Shown here one piece after another: positions 1-6,565 of a DNA stretch of 7,932 nucleotides (position 1 is the first letter of the stretch; the number at the start of each line of letters is the position of its first letter). The stretch lies in assembly GCA_946887345.1 (NCBI GenBank), contig CAMPKR010000108.1, forward strand, positions 1 through 7,932, written 5' to 3'. Source of the stretch: an uncultured Bacteroidota bacterium. GTDB taxonomy: Bacteria > Bacteroidota > Bacteroidia > Chitinophagales > Chitinophagaceae. The notes below the pieces were generated by a model. That model was not told the DNA's origin. It made no database searches and saw only the letters and a list, made by a program, of their open reading frames with translations. A program made the position numbers and the translations under genes.

Positions 1-96
1 ACAAAAATCAACACAGCCGGCTGGCCTTCGGGCATATACCATATTTTGTTCACCAATGGTGAAGCATCAACCTCTCTGATGGTGATGAAGGATTAG
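1..96 (+). CDS. C-terminal end of a secreted protein with a type IX secretion sorting domain (5' end outside window)
   Basis: An open frame runs from the first base to a TAG stop at 94-96, giving 31 residues. It contains AGWPSGIYHILF, then a short polar turn, then SLMVMKD at the terminus. This is the usual pattern of the type IX secretion C-terminal sorting domain (TIGR04183-like): a small-residue turn, 'GiY' plus a beta strand, then a final hydrophobic strand ending in K or KD. In that family the domain takes the protein across the outer membrane through the Por machinery and is then removed. The passenger lies left of the window, so its function is unknown. The hairpin at 118-147 would terminate its transcript. 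The match rests on a short stretch, so the domain call is good but not certain. Confidence 0.68.
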   Translation, partial: TKINTAGWPSGIYHILFTNGEASTSLMVMKD

Positions 97-117
97 ACCC
101 TATCTCTATGAAACAAG

Positions 118-147
118 AAAAAAGGAGTATCAAACGATACTCCTTTT
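118..147. terminator. Bidirectional intrinsic terminator between convergent genes
   Basis: GGAGTATC (124-131) pairs perfectly with GATACTCC (136-143) across the loop AAAC. Flanking A4 (120-123) and T4 (144-147) extend the stem to 12 bp. Read on + the stem is followed by TTTTCTT. Read on - the complement of the A run at 118-123 gives a T6 tract. It can therefore end both the secreted-protein transcript arriving from the left and the pccB transcript arriving from the right. Confidence 0.85.
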
Positions 148-148
148 C

Positions 149-277
149 TTATAAACCTTGTTTTGTCAATATCGCCTTTGCGTCTTTTTTGGGCACTTTG
201 CGTTTACACTTAAGCATCACGCCAGCCTTTTTCTTTTCACTTTTTTCCTTTTTACTTTTAAAGCGGGATATTCCCAT
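149..277 (-). CDS. Possible lysine-rich small protein (42 residues), overlapping the end of pccB
   Basis: An ATG at 277-275 inside the last codons of pccB opens a shifted frame that runs 42 codons to TAA at 151-149, immediately before the terminator hairpin. It overlaps pccB by 20 bases. The product has 14 lysines and 2 arginines against 3 acidic residues, so it is very basic. It has one cysteine (C24), no membrane segment and no domain I recognise. The first half reflects an A-rich stretch. The second half, around [20 protein letters not shown], is less simply explained by composition. A second in-frame ATG at 217-215 has AAAGG upstream and would give 22 residues. No family can be assigned. 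It could be a translationally coupled small protein, the remnant of a lost 3' gene, or chance. The position between pccB and its terminator is its main support. Confidence 0.3.
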   Translation of the reverse strand: MGISRFKSKKEKSEKKKAGVMLKCKRKVPKKDAKAILTKQGL

Positions 278-1796
278 GTTTGCGCTTAGGCATCTTCACT
301 ACCTTGTGCTCCAGCATTTTGAAAGCACGTATTAATTTACTGCGTGTATCTGCGGGCATGATCACTTCATCTATAAAGCCACGAGCCGCTGCACCATAAG
401 GATTGGCGAACTTCTCCATGTACTCCATTTCTTTCTCCTTCCATTTTGCATCCCGGTCAGCAGCCTCGCTTATCTCTTTTTTAAAGATGATCTCTGCAGC
501 ACCTTTCGCTCCCATCACTGCAATTTCGGCTGTGGGCCAGGCATAGTTCAGGTCGGCTCCTATGTGCTTTGAGTTCATCACATCATAAGCTCCACCATAG
601 GCCTTACGGGTGATCACTGTTACCTTAGGCACAGTTGCTTCGCTAAGTGCATAGAGCAATTTGGCCCCGTTGGTAATAATGCCATGCCACTCCTGGTCAG
701 TACCCGGCAGGAAACCCGGCACGTCTACCAGCACCAGCAGCGGTATATTAAATGCATCGCAGAAGCGGGTAAACCTCGCTCCCTTCTTGCTCGATTCTAT
801 ATCCAATACACCCGCAAGACTCGCAGGCTGGTTTGCCACTATACCTATGCTCCTGCCTGCTATCCTGGCAAAACCAACTACTATATTCTGTGCATACTCC
901 TTATGCACTTCCAGGAACGAATCAGCATCTGTCACTTCTTCTATCACTTCCTTTATATCATAAGGCTGGTTCGGATTGTTGGGGATAATGTTTGTCAGCT
1001 TACCGCGAATTTCATCTGCTGTTTCATAAGCATATACCGGCGCATCTTCTTCGCAGTTCTGCGGCATATAGCTAAGCAGCTGCTTTATGTTCTCTATACA
1101 CTCTATCTCATTGGCACAGGCAAAATGTGTCACTCCCGATTTAGAAGCATGTGTATGCGCACCACCCAGTTCTTCGCTTGTAACATTCTCATGCGTCACG
1201 GTCTTCACTACGTTCGGGCCGGTAACGAACATGTACGAGGTATTCTCCACCATCATGATAAAGTCGGTAATGGCGGGAGAGTAAACCGCTCCGCCCGCAC
1301 ATGGGCCCATTATAGCAGATATCTGTGGCACTACGCCCGATGCCTGCACATTCCTGTAAAATATATCTGCATAGCCTCCCAGCGATACCACACCCTCCTG
1401 TATCCGGGCACCGCCGCTGTCGTTCAGTCCAACAACAGGCGCTCCGTTCTGCATGGCCAGGTCCATTATCTTGCATATCTTCTCGGCATGCGTTTCAGAA
1501 AGACTACCACCAAATACGGTAAAGTCCTGCGAGAACACATACACCAGCCGGCCGTTGATAGTACCATAGCCTGTCACTACGCCATCTCCCGGGTATATTT
1601 CCTTCTCCATGCCAAAGTCACGGCTGCGGTGTGTCACAAGCATGCCTATCTCTTCAAACGATCCTTCGTCCAGCAATACCTGCAGGCGCTCGCGGGCTGT
1701 AAGCTTGCCTTTTTTATGCTGGGCTTCAATGCGTTTATCACCACCACCCTTTTGCGCTTCTTTCTGTTTCTGTTTTAATGCAGATACTTTATCCAT
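258..1796 (-). CDS. pccB: Propionyl-CoA carboxylase beta (carboxyltransferase) subunit
   Basis: This is the carboxyltransferase half of a biotin-dependent acyl-CoA carboxylase, which moves CO2 from carboxybiotin to propionyl-CoA to give (S)-methylmalonyl-CoA in the cytosol. The 512-residue length matches the family (~510-540). The N-terminal crotonase-fold half holds [12 protein letters not shown] (125-136) and oxyanion loop [12 protein letters not shown] (164-175). The C-terminal half holds [14 protein letters not shown] (357-370) and [15 protein letters not shown] (397-411). Asp405 in YGGAYDVM is, to my knowledge, the residue linked to propionyl rather than acetyl specificity. The C-terminus KRKHGNIPL closely resembles the RKHANIPL I recall for human PCCB. 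The first ~35 residues are lysine-rich and likely flexible. ATG at 1796-1794 fits the family start and lies ~20 bases below a TAGGTTTG element. No biotin carboxylase or carrier subunit lies in the window, so the alpha partner must be elsewhere. A mixed-substrate acyl-CoA carboxylase remains possible. Confidence 0.95.
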   Translation of the reverse strand: MDKVSALKQKQKEAQKGGGDKRIEAQHKKGKLTARERLQVLLDEGSFEEIGMLVTHRSRDFGMEKEIYPGDGVVTGYGTINGRLVYVFSQDFTVFGGSLSETHAEKICKIMDLAMQNGAPVVGLNDSGGARIQEGVVSLGGYADIFYRNVQASGVVPQISAIMGPCAGGAVYSPAITDFIMMVENTSYMFVTGPNVVKTVTHENVTSEELGGAHTHASKSGVTHFACANEIECIENIKQLLSYMPQNCEEDAPVYAYETADEIRGKLTNIIPNNPNQPYDIKEVIEEVTDADSFLEVHKEYAQNIVVGFARIAGRSIGIVANQPASLAGVLDIESSKKGARFTRFCDAFNIPLLVLVDVPGFLPGTDQEWHGIITNGAKLLYALSEATVPKVTVITRKAYGGAYDVMNSKHIGADLNYAWPTAEIAVMGAKGAAEIIFKKEISEAADRDAKWKEKEMEYMEKFANPYGAAARGFIDEVIMPADTRSKLIRAFKMLEHKVVKMPKRKHGNIPL

Positions 1797-1815
1797 AATA
1801 TCATTAAATACGGGA

Positions 1816-1823
1816 CAAACCTA
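1816..1823 (-). promoter_or_regulatory. Putative -7 element (TAnnTTTG) for pccB
   Basis: The - strand reads TAGGTTTG here, an exact match to the Bacteroidota sigma-ABfr -7 consensus TAnnTTTG, 19 bases from the pccB ATG. That implies a leader of only about 13-16 bases. I see no good TTTG -33 element at the expected 19-21 base spacing, so the call rests on the -7 match and its position. Confidence 0.42.
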
Positions 1824-1924
1824 ATGCAAAACGCGGACAATTCGGAGCGCTCCCTTCGCCGGGCGGCGGCCCCAACAATTTGTTATATCTATCCACTTAT
1901 TAGGTATACTTCCGCCGTCCTTAA

Positions 1925-1932
1925 TACCTTTG
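1925..1932 (+). promoter_or_regulatory. Putative -7 element (TAnnTTTG) for the thioredoxin-FUSC-acpH operon
   Basis: TACCTTTG is an exact match to the Bacteroidota -7 consensus and ends 16 bases before the ATG at 1949, giving a predicted leader near 10 bases. The only TTTG upstream in the spacer (1879-1882) is too far away (42 bases) to be a normal -33 element. The leader AATAAGAGACG has no Shine-Dalgarno sequence, which is common in this phylum. Confidence 0.45.
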
Positions 1933-1948
1933 CTTCAAATAAGAGACG

Positions 1949-2425
1949 ATGAGGATAACAGGCTTTTTGATGATCATGCTCCTGGCCTTCGGCGTAAGGG
2001 GCCAAACGCCTTCTTACAAGATAGACGACCTGGTAAAAAGAGTAAGCAATAAAGATACTGTCTACGTGGTGAACTTCTGGGCTACCTGGTGCATACCCTG
2101 TGTGAAGGAACTGCCCGAATTCAATAAGATATCCGATCAATACCAGGGCAAGCCAGTTAAGGTCCTTATGGTTAGTCTCGACTTTGAGGATGCTTATCCT
2201 AAAAAACTGGATGCTTTCAGAGCAAAGAAGAAGTTGAAACCGGAAGTAGTTTGGTTCAACGAGACCAATGCAAACGTCTTCATCCCTAAGATCGACAACT
2301 CCTGGTCGGGTTCTATACCTGCTACCTGGATAGTGAATGCAAAAAAAGAATACTCCAATTTTAACGAAGGCACAGTTACGGCGCAGCAACTGGGTATGGT
2401 GATAGACAGGCAACTGGCTGAATAA
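1949..2425 (+). CDS. Exported TlpA/ResA-like thioredoxin-fold protein
   Basis: The 158-residue product starts with a signal peptide: MRIT, then a hydrophobic core to about residue 16, with likely cleavage near G18-Q19. The mature part is a single thioredoxin domain. Strand VYVVNFWATWC leads into the active site W47-C48-I-P-C51, followed by VKELPEF, which is typical of TlpA/ResA proteins. The cis-proline loop is SIPATWIVN with Pro124. Such proteins act in the periplasm as thiol-disulfide oxidoreductases, usually reductants for apocytochrome c or other exported cysteine proteins. The substrate here is unknown. There is no extra N-terminal domain as in larger Bacteroidota TlpA proteins. ATG 1949 is chosen because it gives a full signal peptide and sits just below the TACCTTTG element; Met8 or Met10 would destroy the signal. 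The FUSC gene starts 6 bases after its stop, so the two are probably co-transcribed. Confidence 0.88.
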   Translation: MRITGFLMIMLLAFGVRGQTPSYKIDDLVKRVSNKDTVYVVNFWATWCIPCVKELPEFNKISDQYQGKPVKVLMVSLDFEDAYPKKLDAFRAKKKLKPEVVWFNETNANVFIPKIDNSWSGSIPATWIVNAKKEYSNFNEGTVTAQQLGMVIDRQLAE

Positions 2426-2431
2426 CATTTT

Positions 2432-4609
2432 GTGCCCTTGGCAAAATTTTCTGTACATAAGCAGATAGATAAGTTCCTGCAGGAAGAAATACTGGAGCCA
2501 ACACTGGCCTGGGGTCTCCGTATGGCCATAGCCGGTGCTGTTCCGCTTCTATGGGGCATTTATACCGGGCACCTTGAGGCGGCTATGTTCGCTACCCTTA
2601 CGGCGGAGTGTATCTGTTGGGTAGAACTAAAAGGAACTTTCGGGCAAAGGCTGAGAACACTATTCGGCGGCGCTGTTTTGACCGTCCTCTTCGGCATATT
2701 GGGCACACTCCTGGCGCATAATATGTGGCTGAGCATTGCAGCTATGGCCGTCGTTGCCTTTATTTCCAGTCTCTTCAAAAACCTCGGCGACCGGGGCAGC
2801 GGATTGGCTATTTGTGTTTACCTGATGTTCATCATTTGCAACGCTTTCCCTGTTACAGGCACTAATGCTGTGGAGTCACGCATCTTATATGTACTGGCAG
2901 GCGCCGGCTGGACCGTGATGATAGGTGTATTAATGTCTGCTTTCATGCGGGCTAAGGAACCTTACCGCCGCTCTATCGGGCTGATATGGAAGAACATCGC
3001 CGACCTGATCGCCGCAGTTGCCAAAGGCTGGGACAACAATACGCAACGCACAGGCCTCCGCGAGCAATACCTCAAGGAAAAGGAGATTCGCACTGCCATC
3101 AACACCTCTCTTAACTTTCACGGCAAGATGGCCCACCAGGTAAGCAAGGACGATAAGGCCGAATACAACCTCGCCCAGCTGCGCAAAGCTTCAGCACTTG
3201 TAGCCTCTCACATCATCAACCTCAGCGAGGAAGCAGAGAACATCAACAAACGCGAACTGGATGGTTCGCTAAGAAAGCAATTCGCTTCATTGCTCAGCGG
3301 CCTCCTACAGGCCGCTGAACGCATGACTATCTATATCGTCAATCTGAAGCCGGAAGAAAGGCTGTTGATGGTATCACGCATCTCCCGGCTGAATAAATTG
3401 CTCGTACTGCTCAAGACTAATGACTTGCCTGGAGCAAATACAATGGCCATCAGCCGCGCCATACATCTTGCCGACAGAACACTAAAGCTTATAGAGGTCT
3501 GCATGAACAGGATCGATGCTCTGGGGCATGACCAACTGGTATTCCGTTCTTACTCTTTGGTAAAAACACTCTTCACCCTCCATCCTAAACACTGGATACA
3601 AAATTTGAAGCTGTTGTTTAACTTCAACACTTTTACCACCCGCTACGCAGCACGTGCCGCACTGGCAGCCACTATCGCCATGTTCATTTACAAATGGTTC
3701 GATATCTACAAAGGCTACTGGCTGCCCTTCAGTGTTATCATCGTATTACAACCCTACTTTGGTGCTACCATCAAAAAGTCTACAGAGCGCATCATTGGTA
3801 CAATTGCCGGTAGCCTTGTAGGTGGCATCCTGTTGAGAGTACACACAGGTATCTACCTCAACGAGATCCTCCTTTGCCTCAGCTTTGTGCTGATGGTATA
3901 TTTCCTGAGGCGCAACTATGCAATAGCAGTATTCATCGTTACTATCAACCTCGTCCTCCTTTTCAATCTTGAAGAAGAACTGGACGCCACCATACTCATC
4001 ACACGTACACTGGCTACTGCGGGTGGCTGCGCCTTAGCTGTATTCGCAGGTTTTGCTTTTCTTCCCCATTGGGACAAGAAATGGCTGCCGGTACACCTGG
4101 CCAAAGCTATAGACTGCAATTACCACTACTTTATTAGCAGCTTCTATAGCTCAGGCATTGTAAAGAATTGGACAAAGCACAAGCGGAGTGCAGAAACAAA
4201 TAATAGCAATGTGTTTGATTCTTTCAACCGCTACATGTCGGAGCCATCCGTAAAAAGAAAGCACTACGCCAATTACTACCAGCTGATAACTCACAATGTG
4301 CGTATTACCCGGGAGTTGAATAACATTCATCTCGAACAGGACACTCGCACTACTGATAAACTTGGCAAAGCCAGCGCTAAACAACAGGGATTGATCAGCG
4401 AATGTTTGCAGTGGTTCAATAAGAACATAGAGATGCTGCGTTCTGTTGACGAGCAGGTAAAAGTAAAGGCGCTCGTATTGGACGAAGAATTCAGGAGCTA
4501 CTTCTCCCTTTCTGAAACACAGGAACTGTATCTCAGTAAACTCCTTATTGAGCTAAAAGAAATGTATTACGATCTGGAGAAATTAATCGAAAAAGCCTCG
4601 GGGCAATAA
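2432..4609 (+). CDS. FUSC/YccS-family integral membrane protein, probable exporter
   Basis: This 725-residue protein has the duplicated architecture of FUSC/YccS and aromatic-acid-exporter-like proteins. A first hydrophobic block (about 31-171) holds roughly six helices and ends at basic residues RAKEPYRR. A hydrophilic, largely helical region spans about 175-400. A second block (about 405-545) begins FTTRYAARAALAAT and carries GYWLPFSVIIVLQPYFGATI (428-447), then KKSTERIIGTIAGSLVGG; this is the signature region of the family. A cytoplasmic helical tail of ~180 residues follows, with coiled-coil-like stretches near 650-720. Family members are inner-membrane proteins linked to export of aromatic acids or other small organic compounds, but most are uncharacterised and the substrate cannot be inferred here. 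The start is GTG at 2432. The in-frame TAA of the preceding gene bars any earlier start, and the first ATG (2522) would clip the helix leading into the first membrane segment. acpH follows 14 bases later. Confidence 0.87.
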   Translation: MPLAKFSVHKQIDKFLQEEILEPTLAWGLRMAIAGAVPLLWGIYTGHLEAAMFATLTAECICWVELKGTFGQRLRTLFGGAVLTVLFGILGTLLAHNMWLSIAAMAVVAFISSLFKNLGDRGSGLAICVYLMFIICNAFPVTGTNAVESRILYVLAGAGWTVMIGVLMSAFMRAKEPYRRSIGLIWKNIADLIAAVAKGWDNNTQRTGLREQYLKEKEIRTAINTSLNFHGKMAHQVSKDDKAEYNLAQLRKASALVASHIINLSEEAENINKRELDGSLRKQFASLLSGLLQAAERMTIYIVNLKPEERLLMVSRISRLNKLLVLLKTNDLPGANTMAISRAIHLADRTLKLIEVCMNRIDALGHDQLVFRSYSLVKTLFTLHPKHWIQNLKLLFNFNTFTTRYAARAALAATIAMFIYKWFDIYKGYWLPFSVIIVLQPYFGATIKKSTERIIGTIAGSLVGGILLRVHTGIYLNEILLCLSFVLMVYFLRRNYAIAVFIVTINLVLLFNLEEELDATILITRTLATAGGCALAVFAGFAFLPHWDKKWLPVHLAKAIDCNYHYFISSFYSSGIVKNWTKHKRSAETNNSNVFDSFNRYMSEPSVKRKHYANYYQLITHNVRITRELNNIHLEQDTRTTDKLGKASAKQQGLISECLQWFNKNIEMLRSVDEQVKVKALVLDEEFRSYFSLSETQELYLSKLLIELKEMYYDLEKLIEKASGQ
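3294..3318 (+). other. Perfect 10-bp GC-rich hairpin inside the FUSC coding sequence
   Basis: TCAGCGGCCT (3294-3303) and AGGCCGCTGA (3309-3318) are perfect inverted repeats with a 5-base loop CCTAC. The stem has 7 G/C pairs out of 10. It lies in the hydrophilic region between the two membrane blocks and encodes about residues 289-296 (SGLLQAAE). No T-tract follows, so it is not an intrinsic terminator. It may be an mRNA structure or chance. Confidence 0.5.
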
Positions 4610-4623
4610 TGTAGTTTAGTCTT

Positions 4624-5211
4624 ATGAATTACCTGGGTCATGCTTTTCTATCCTTTGGCGATGCCGACATCCTTACGGGCAATACTATCGGCGACCATGT
4701 AAAAGGGAAACTTGCTTTAGACAATTACCCGGAGGGAATAAGGAAAGGGATAGAACTGCACCGCAAGATCGATCAATTCACCGACGAGCATCCTGCCACG
4801 CAAAGGGCCAAGATCTTATTCAAAGAAAAATATGGCCTTTACTCCGGGGCGATCATGGATAGTCTTTTCGATCACTACCTGGCCAACGACCCAAAGCACT
4901 TCCGTTCCGAAAAAGAACTTTTTGATTTCAGCCAGCACGTTTATGCAAAGCTGGAAATCAATGCACAATACTTCCCGGAAAAGTTCGCTTTGTATTTTCC
5001 TTACATGAAGGAGCACAACTGGCTCTACAATTACCGCACTATGCCGGGAATGGAGCGCTCCCTGGGCGGACTGGCCCGCCGTGCTAAATATATGCCCCCA
5101 CCGGACGAGGCTTATAAGATATTTGTCTGCTACTACTACCACCTCAACCAGTGCTATTATGAATTAATAGATGATCTGGTTACATTTGTTAAAATTGAGT
5201 TAAAGGCCTGA
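4624..5211 (+). CDS. acpH: Acyl-carrier-protein phosphodiesterase (AcpH family)
   Basis: AcpH removes the 4'-phosphopantetheine arm from holo-ACP, giving apo-ACP, in the cytosol. The 195-residue length matches E. coli AcpH (~193). The start MNYLGHAFLSF resembles E. coli MNFLAHLHLA, followed by SGN..AD-like GNTIGDHVKG (19-28; Asp24). The central block is GIELHRKIDQFTDEHP (42-57; His46, Arg47, Asp50, Asp54), and then MDSLFDHYLA (78-87; Asp79, Asp83, His84). These Asp/His positions are the metal-binding and catalytic pattern of the HD-like ACP_PD (DUF479) fold. The tail is rich in Tyr and aromatic residues. ATG 4624 matches the family start exactly. Spacing from the FUSC gene is 14 bases, and a terminator hairpin overlaps its stop codon, so it is the last gene of the operon. 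The role of ACP recycling next to an exporter is unclear. Confidence 0.9.
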   Translation: MNYLGHAFLSFGDADILTGNTIGDHVKGKLALDNYPEGIRKGIELHRKIDQFTDEHPATQRAKILFKEKYGLYSGAIMDSLFDHYLANDPKHFRSEKELFDFSQHVYAKLEINAQYFPEKFALYFPYMKEHNWLYNYRTMPGMERSLGGLARRAKYMPPPDEAYKIFVCYYYHLNQCYYELIDDLVTFVKIELKA

Positions 5212-5236
5212 CCGCCTTAGCATGGCGGTTATTTTT
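5211..5236 (+). terminator. Intrinsic terminator of the thioredoxin-FUSC-acpH operon
   Basis: ACCGCC (5211-5216) pairs perfectly with GGCGGT (5224-5229) over loop TTAGCAT and is followed by TTATTTTT. The stem starts on the last base of the acpH stop codon. It is short (6 bp, 5 of them G/C) but well placed. An ATG at 5222 lies within its loop. Confidence 0.7.
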
Positions 5237-5237
5237 G
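5230..5237 (+). promoter_or_regulatory. Putative -7 element (TAnnTTTG) for the serine-hydrolase gene, inside the terminator T-tract
   Basis: TATTTTTG matches the Bacteroidota -7 consensus TAnnTTTG exactly. Transcription would begin near 5242, about 20 bases before the ATG at 5264, a normal leader length. No TTTG is present at the right -33 spacing, because that area is the terminator stem. The match could be a by-product of the T-tract. Confidence 0.38.
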
Positions 5238-5263
5238 CAAGCATCCGGAAGAAAATACAAACC

Positions 5264-6463
5264 ATGCAGAGAGTGACCAGAACATATATAACCACCACAA
5301 TAGTTTCCATATTTTTTATTGCCTGCCAAACTAAGTCGGATAATGCGAAAGCCTATCCGCCTGCAAAAATGTATGACAGTCCTAAAAAGGCGGGTGTTTC
5401 CGAGCTTTCCTACGACACTACTTCAGACGAAAGCCAGCGCGTCATTGCCAGTCTCGACTCTTTTTACCGGGTACAGGTAAGGCACGGCTTCAATGGCAGT
5501 GTGCTCATAGGCCAGAACGGCAATATTATATATGAGCGCTACTTCGGCTATGCCAACCGGGAGGGCAAACAAAAACTTCGCCCCAACAGCAGCTCGCAAC
5601 TGGCCTCTACTTCCAAGACTTTTACCAGCGCGGCTGTGCTCTACCTGCACGAAAGCAAATATCTTGATATCAATGATCCTGTAACGAAATATCTGAAAGG
5701 CTTTCCTTACGCAGGTGTTACTATCAAAATGCTGCTCGATCACCGATCCGGTCTGCCCGACTACCTGAAGTTCACCGGCAGGTATAAGAAAGACACCAGG
5801 ACTCCCATCACCAGCGATGATGTAGTAGAAATGATGATGCGCCACCGGCCACCTGCAGAGTCGAGACCGAATACGCGCTTCAAATACTGCAACACCAATT
5901 TCGTAGTGCTGGCCCGCATCATTGAAGAAGTAACGGAGATGCCCTATTCCACTTTTATGCACAACTACTTCTTTGAGCCCCTGGGCATGAAGAACACCTT
6001 TGTTTACGACCCCGCTATGGGCCTGCCAAGCAATGCGGCCATTAGCTACAAAGCCACCTGGCAGCGCGAACCCGATATGTTTGCCGATGGCGTGAACGGA
6101 GACAAAGGCATCTACAGCACCGTACGGGATATGTACCGCTGGGATCAGTCCTTCTACGATAAAACAATACTGAGCAATGAGACAATCGAAATGGCATATG
6201 GTCCCTGCTCATTCGAAAGAGCAGGTATCAAAAATTATGGCCTCGGCTGGCGCATGCTCTGCTATCCTAACGGCAACAAGATAGTTTACCACAACGGCTG
6301 GTGGCACGGAAACAACACTGTGTTCTATCGCTTCATACAGGAAAATATGACCATTATCGTTCTCGGCAATAAATACAACTCAGGCATCTACCGCCAGGCG
6401 CCTGTGCTCTATAGTATAGTAAAAGGAAAACCCGTCGGCAGCGGCTTCGATGACGATGAGTAA
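5264..6463 (+). CDS. Serine hydrolase / class C beta-lactamase-fold lipoprotein
   Basis: The 399-residue protein is a member of the beta-lactamase / penicillin-binding-like serine hydrolase family (PF00144). From ATG 5264 it opens with a lipoprotein signal: basic MQRVTR, hydrophobic core, lipobox-like FIAC with Cys21, then a ~50-residue polar linker. The catalytic motifs are S115-T-S-K118 (SxxK nucleophile and base), Y208-C-N210 (YxN), and H343-N-G345 in place of KTG, followed by WWHG. The block LLDHRSGLPDY is the usual 'LLtHtSGl' motif. Members include D-Ala-D-Ala peptidases, esterases and amide hydrolases, so the substrate is open and drug resistance should not be assumed. An in-frame ATG at 5222 would add 14 residues ahead of the signal peptide but lies in the terminator loop upstream of the likely transcription start, so I reject it. 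The C-terminus is acidic (FDDDE). Probably monocistronic, anchored in the periplasm or at the outer membrane. Confidence 0.88.
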   Translation: MQRVTRTYITTTIVSIFFIACQTKSDNAKAYPPAKMYDSPKKAGVSELSYDTTSDESQRVIASLDSFYRVQVRHGFNGSVLIGQNGNIIYERYFGYANREGKQKLRPNSSSQLASTSKTFTSAAVLYLHESKYLDINDPVTKYLKGFPYAGVTIKMLLDHRSGLPDYLKFTGRYKKDTRTPITSDDVVEMMMRHRPPAESRPNTRFKYCNTNFVVLARIIEEVTEMPYSTFMHNYFFEPLGMKNTFVYDPAMGLPSNAAISYKATWQREPDMFADGVNGDKGIYSTVRDMYRWDQSFYDKTILSNETIEMAYGPCSFERAGIKNYGLGWRMLCYPNGNKIVYHNGWWHGNNTVFYRFIQENMTIIVLGNKYNSGIYRQAPVLYSIVKGKPVGSGFDDDE

Positions 6464-6474
6464 AAAAAGCTGAC

Positions 6475-6494
6475 AAGTTGATAGGTTGATAAGT
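6475..6494 (+). repeat. Left arm of a 20-bp inverted repeat made of RGTTGATA octamers
   Basis: Two tandem octamers, AGTTGATA (6476-6483) and GGTTGATA (6484-6491), form the core of this arm. The whole arm is the exact reverse complement of 6571-6590. It starts 12 bases after the serine-hydrolase stop codon and lies outside the terminator stem. Confidence 0.8.
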
Positions 6495-6504
6495 CTAAAA
6501 GAAC

Positions 6505-6544
6505 ATAAAAGATAAAGGCTCCGTGAGGTGCCTTTATCTTTTAT
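6505..6544. terminator. Bidirectional intrinsic terminator between the serine-hydrolase gene and guaB
   Basis: A perfect 15-bp stem pairs 6505-6519 (ending AAAGATAAAGGC) with 6530-6544 (starting GCCTTTATCTTT) around the 10-base loop TCCGTGAGGT. The loop can add a small CC/GG pairing. The A-rich 5' arm and T-rich 3' arm supply a T-tract in either reading direction, fitting its place between two convergent genes. Confidence 0.85.
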
Positions 6545-6565
6545 AACAAGACAGAACAGCCGCCC

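Noticed and set aside
108..335. 75-codon frame on + across the 118-147 terminator
   Set aside because: Runs through the hairpin and T-rich tracts and then antisense to pccB; Phe/Leu-rich only because of the T-rich sequence.
684..1778. Long open frame on + opposite pccB (364 codons)
   Set aside because: Antisense to a well-supported gene, with a composition (many Tyr, His, Cys and Arg) and no motif typical of a real protein; a shadow of pccB codon use.
1844..1853. Perfect palindrome GGAGCGCTCC in the divergent spacer as an operator
   Set aside because: A 10-bp palindrome is expected several times in a window this size, and GGAGCGCTCCCT also occurs inside acpH (5052-5063), where an operator is unlikely.
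1889..2458. 189-codon frame on - opposite the thioredoxin gene
   Set aside because: Antisense to a gene with signal peptide and WCIPC active site; no recognisable domain.
4612..4619. TAGTTTAG before acpH as a -7 promoter element
   Set aside because: One mismatch to TAnnTTTG and only 4 bases from the ATG, so it could not drive acpH with a leader.
5222..5263. Longer start for the serine hydrolase at ATG 5222
   Set aside because: Lies in the terminator loop, upstream of the likely transcription start, and adds charged residues in front of a good lipoprotein signal.
5423..5962. 179-codon frame on - opposite the serine hydrolase
   Set aside because: Shadow of a strongly supported gene.
5264..6463. 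Antibiotic-resistance beta-lactamase
   Set aside because: The fold matches, but the lipoprotein anchor and HNG motif fit the broad serine hydrolase group; resistance cannot be claimed from sequence alone.
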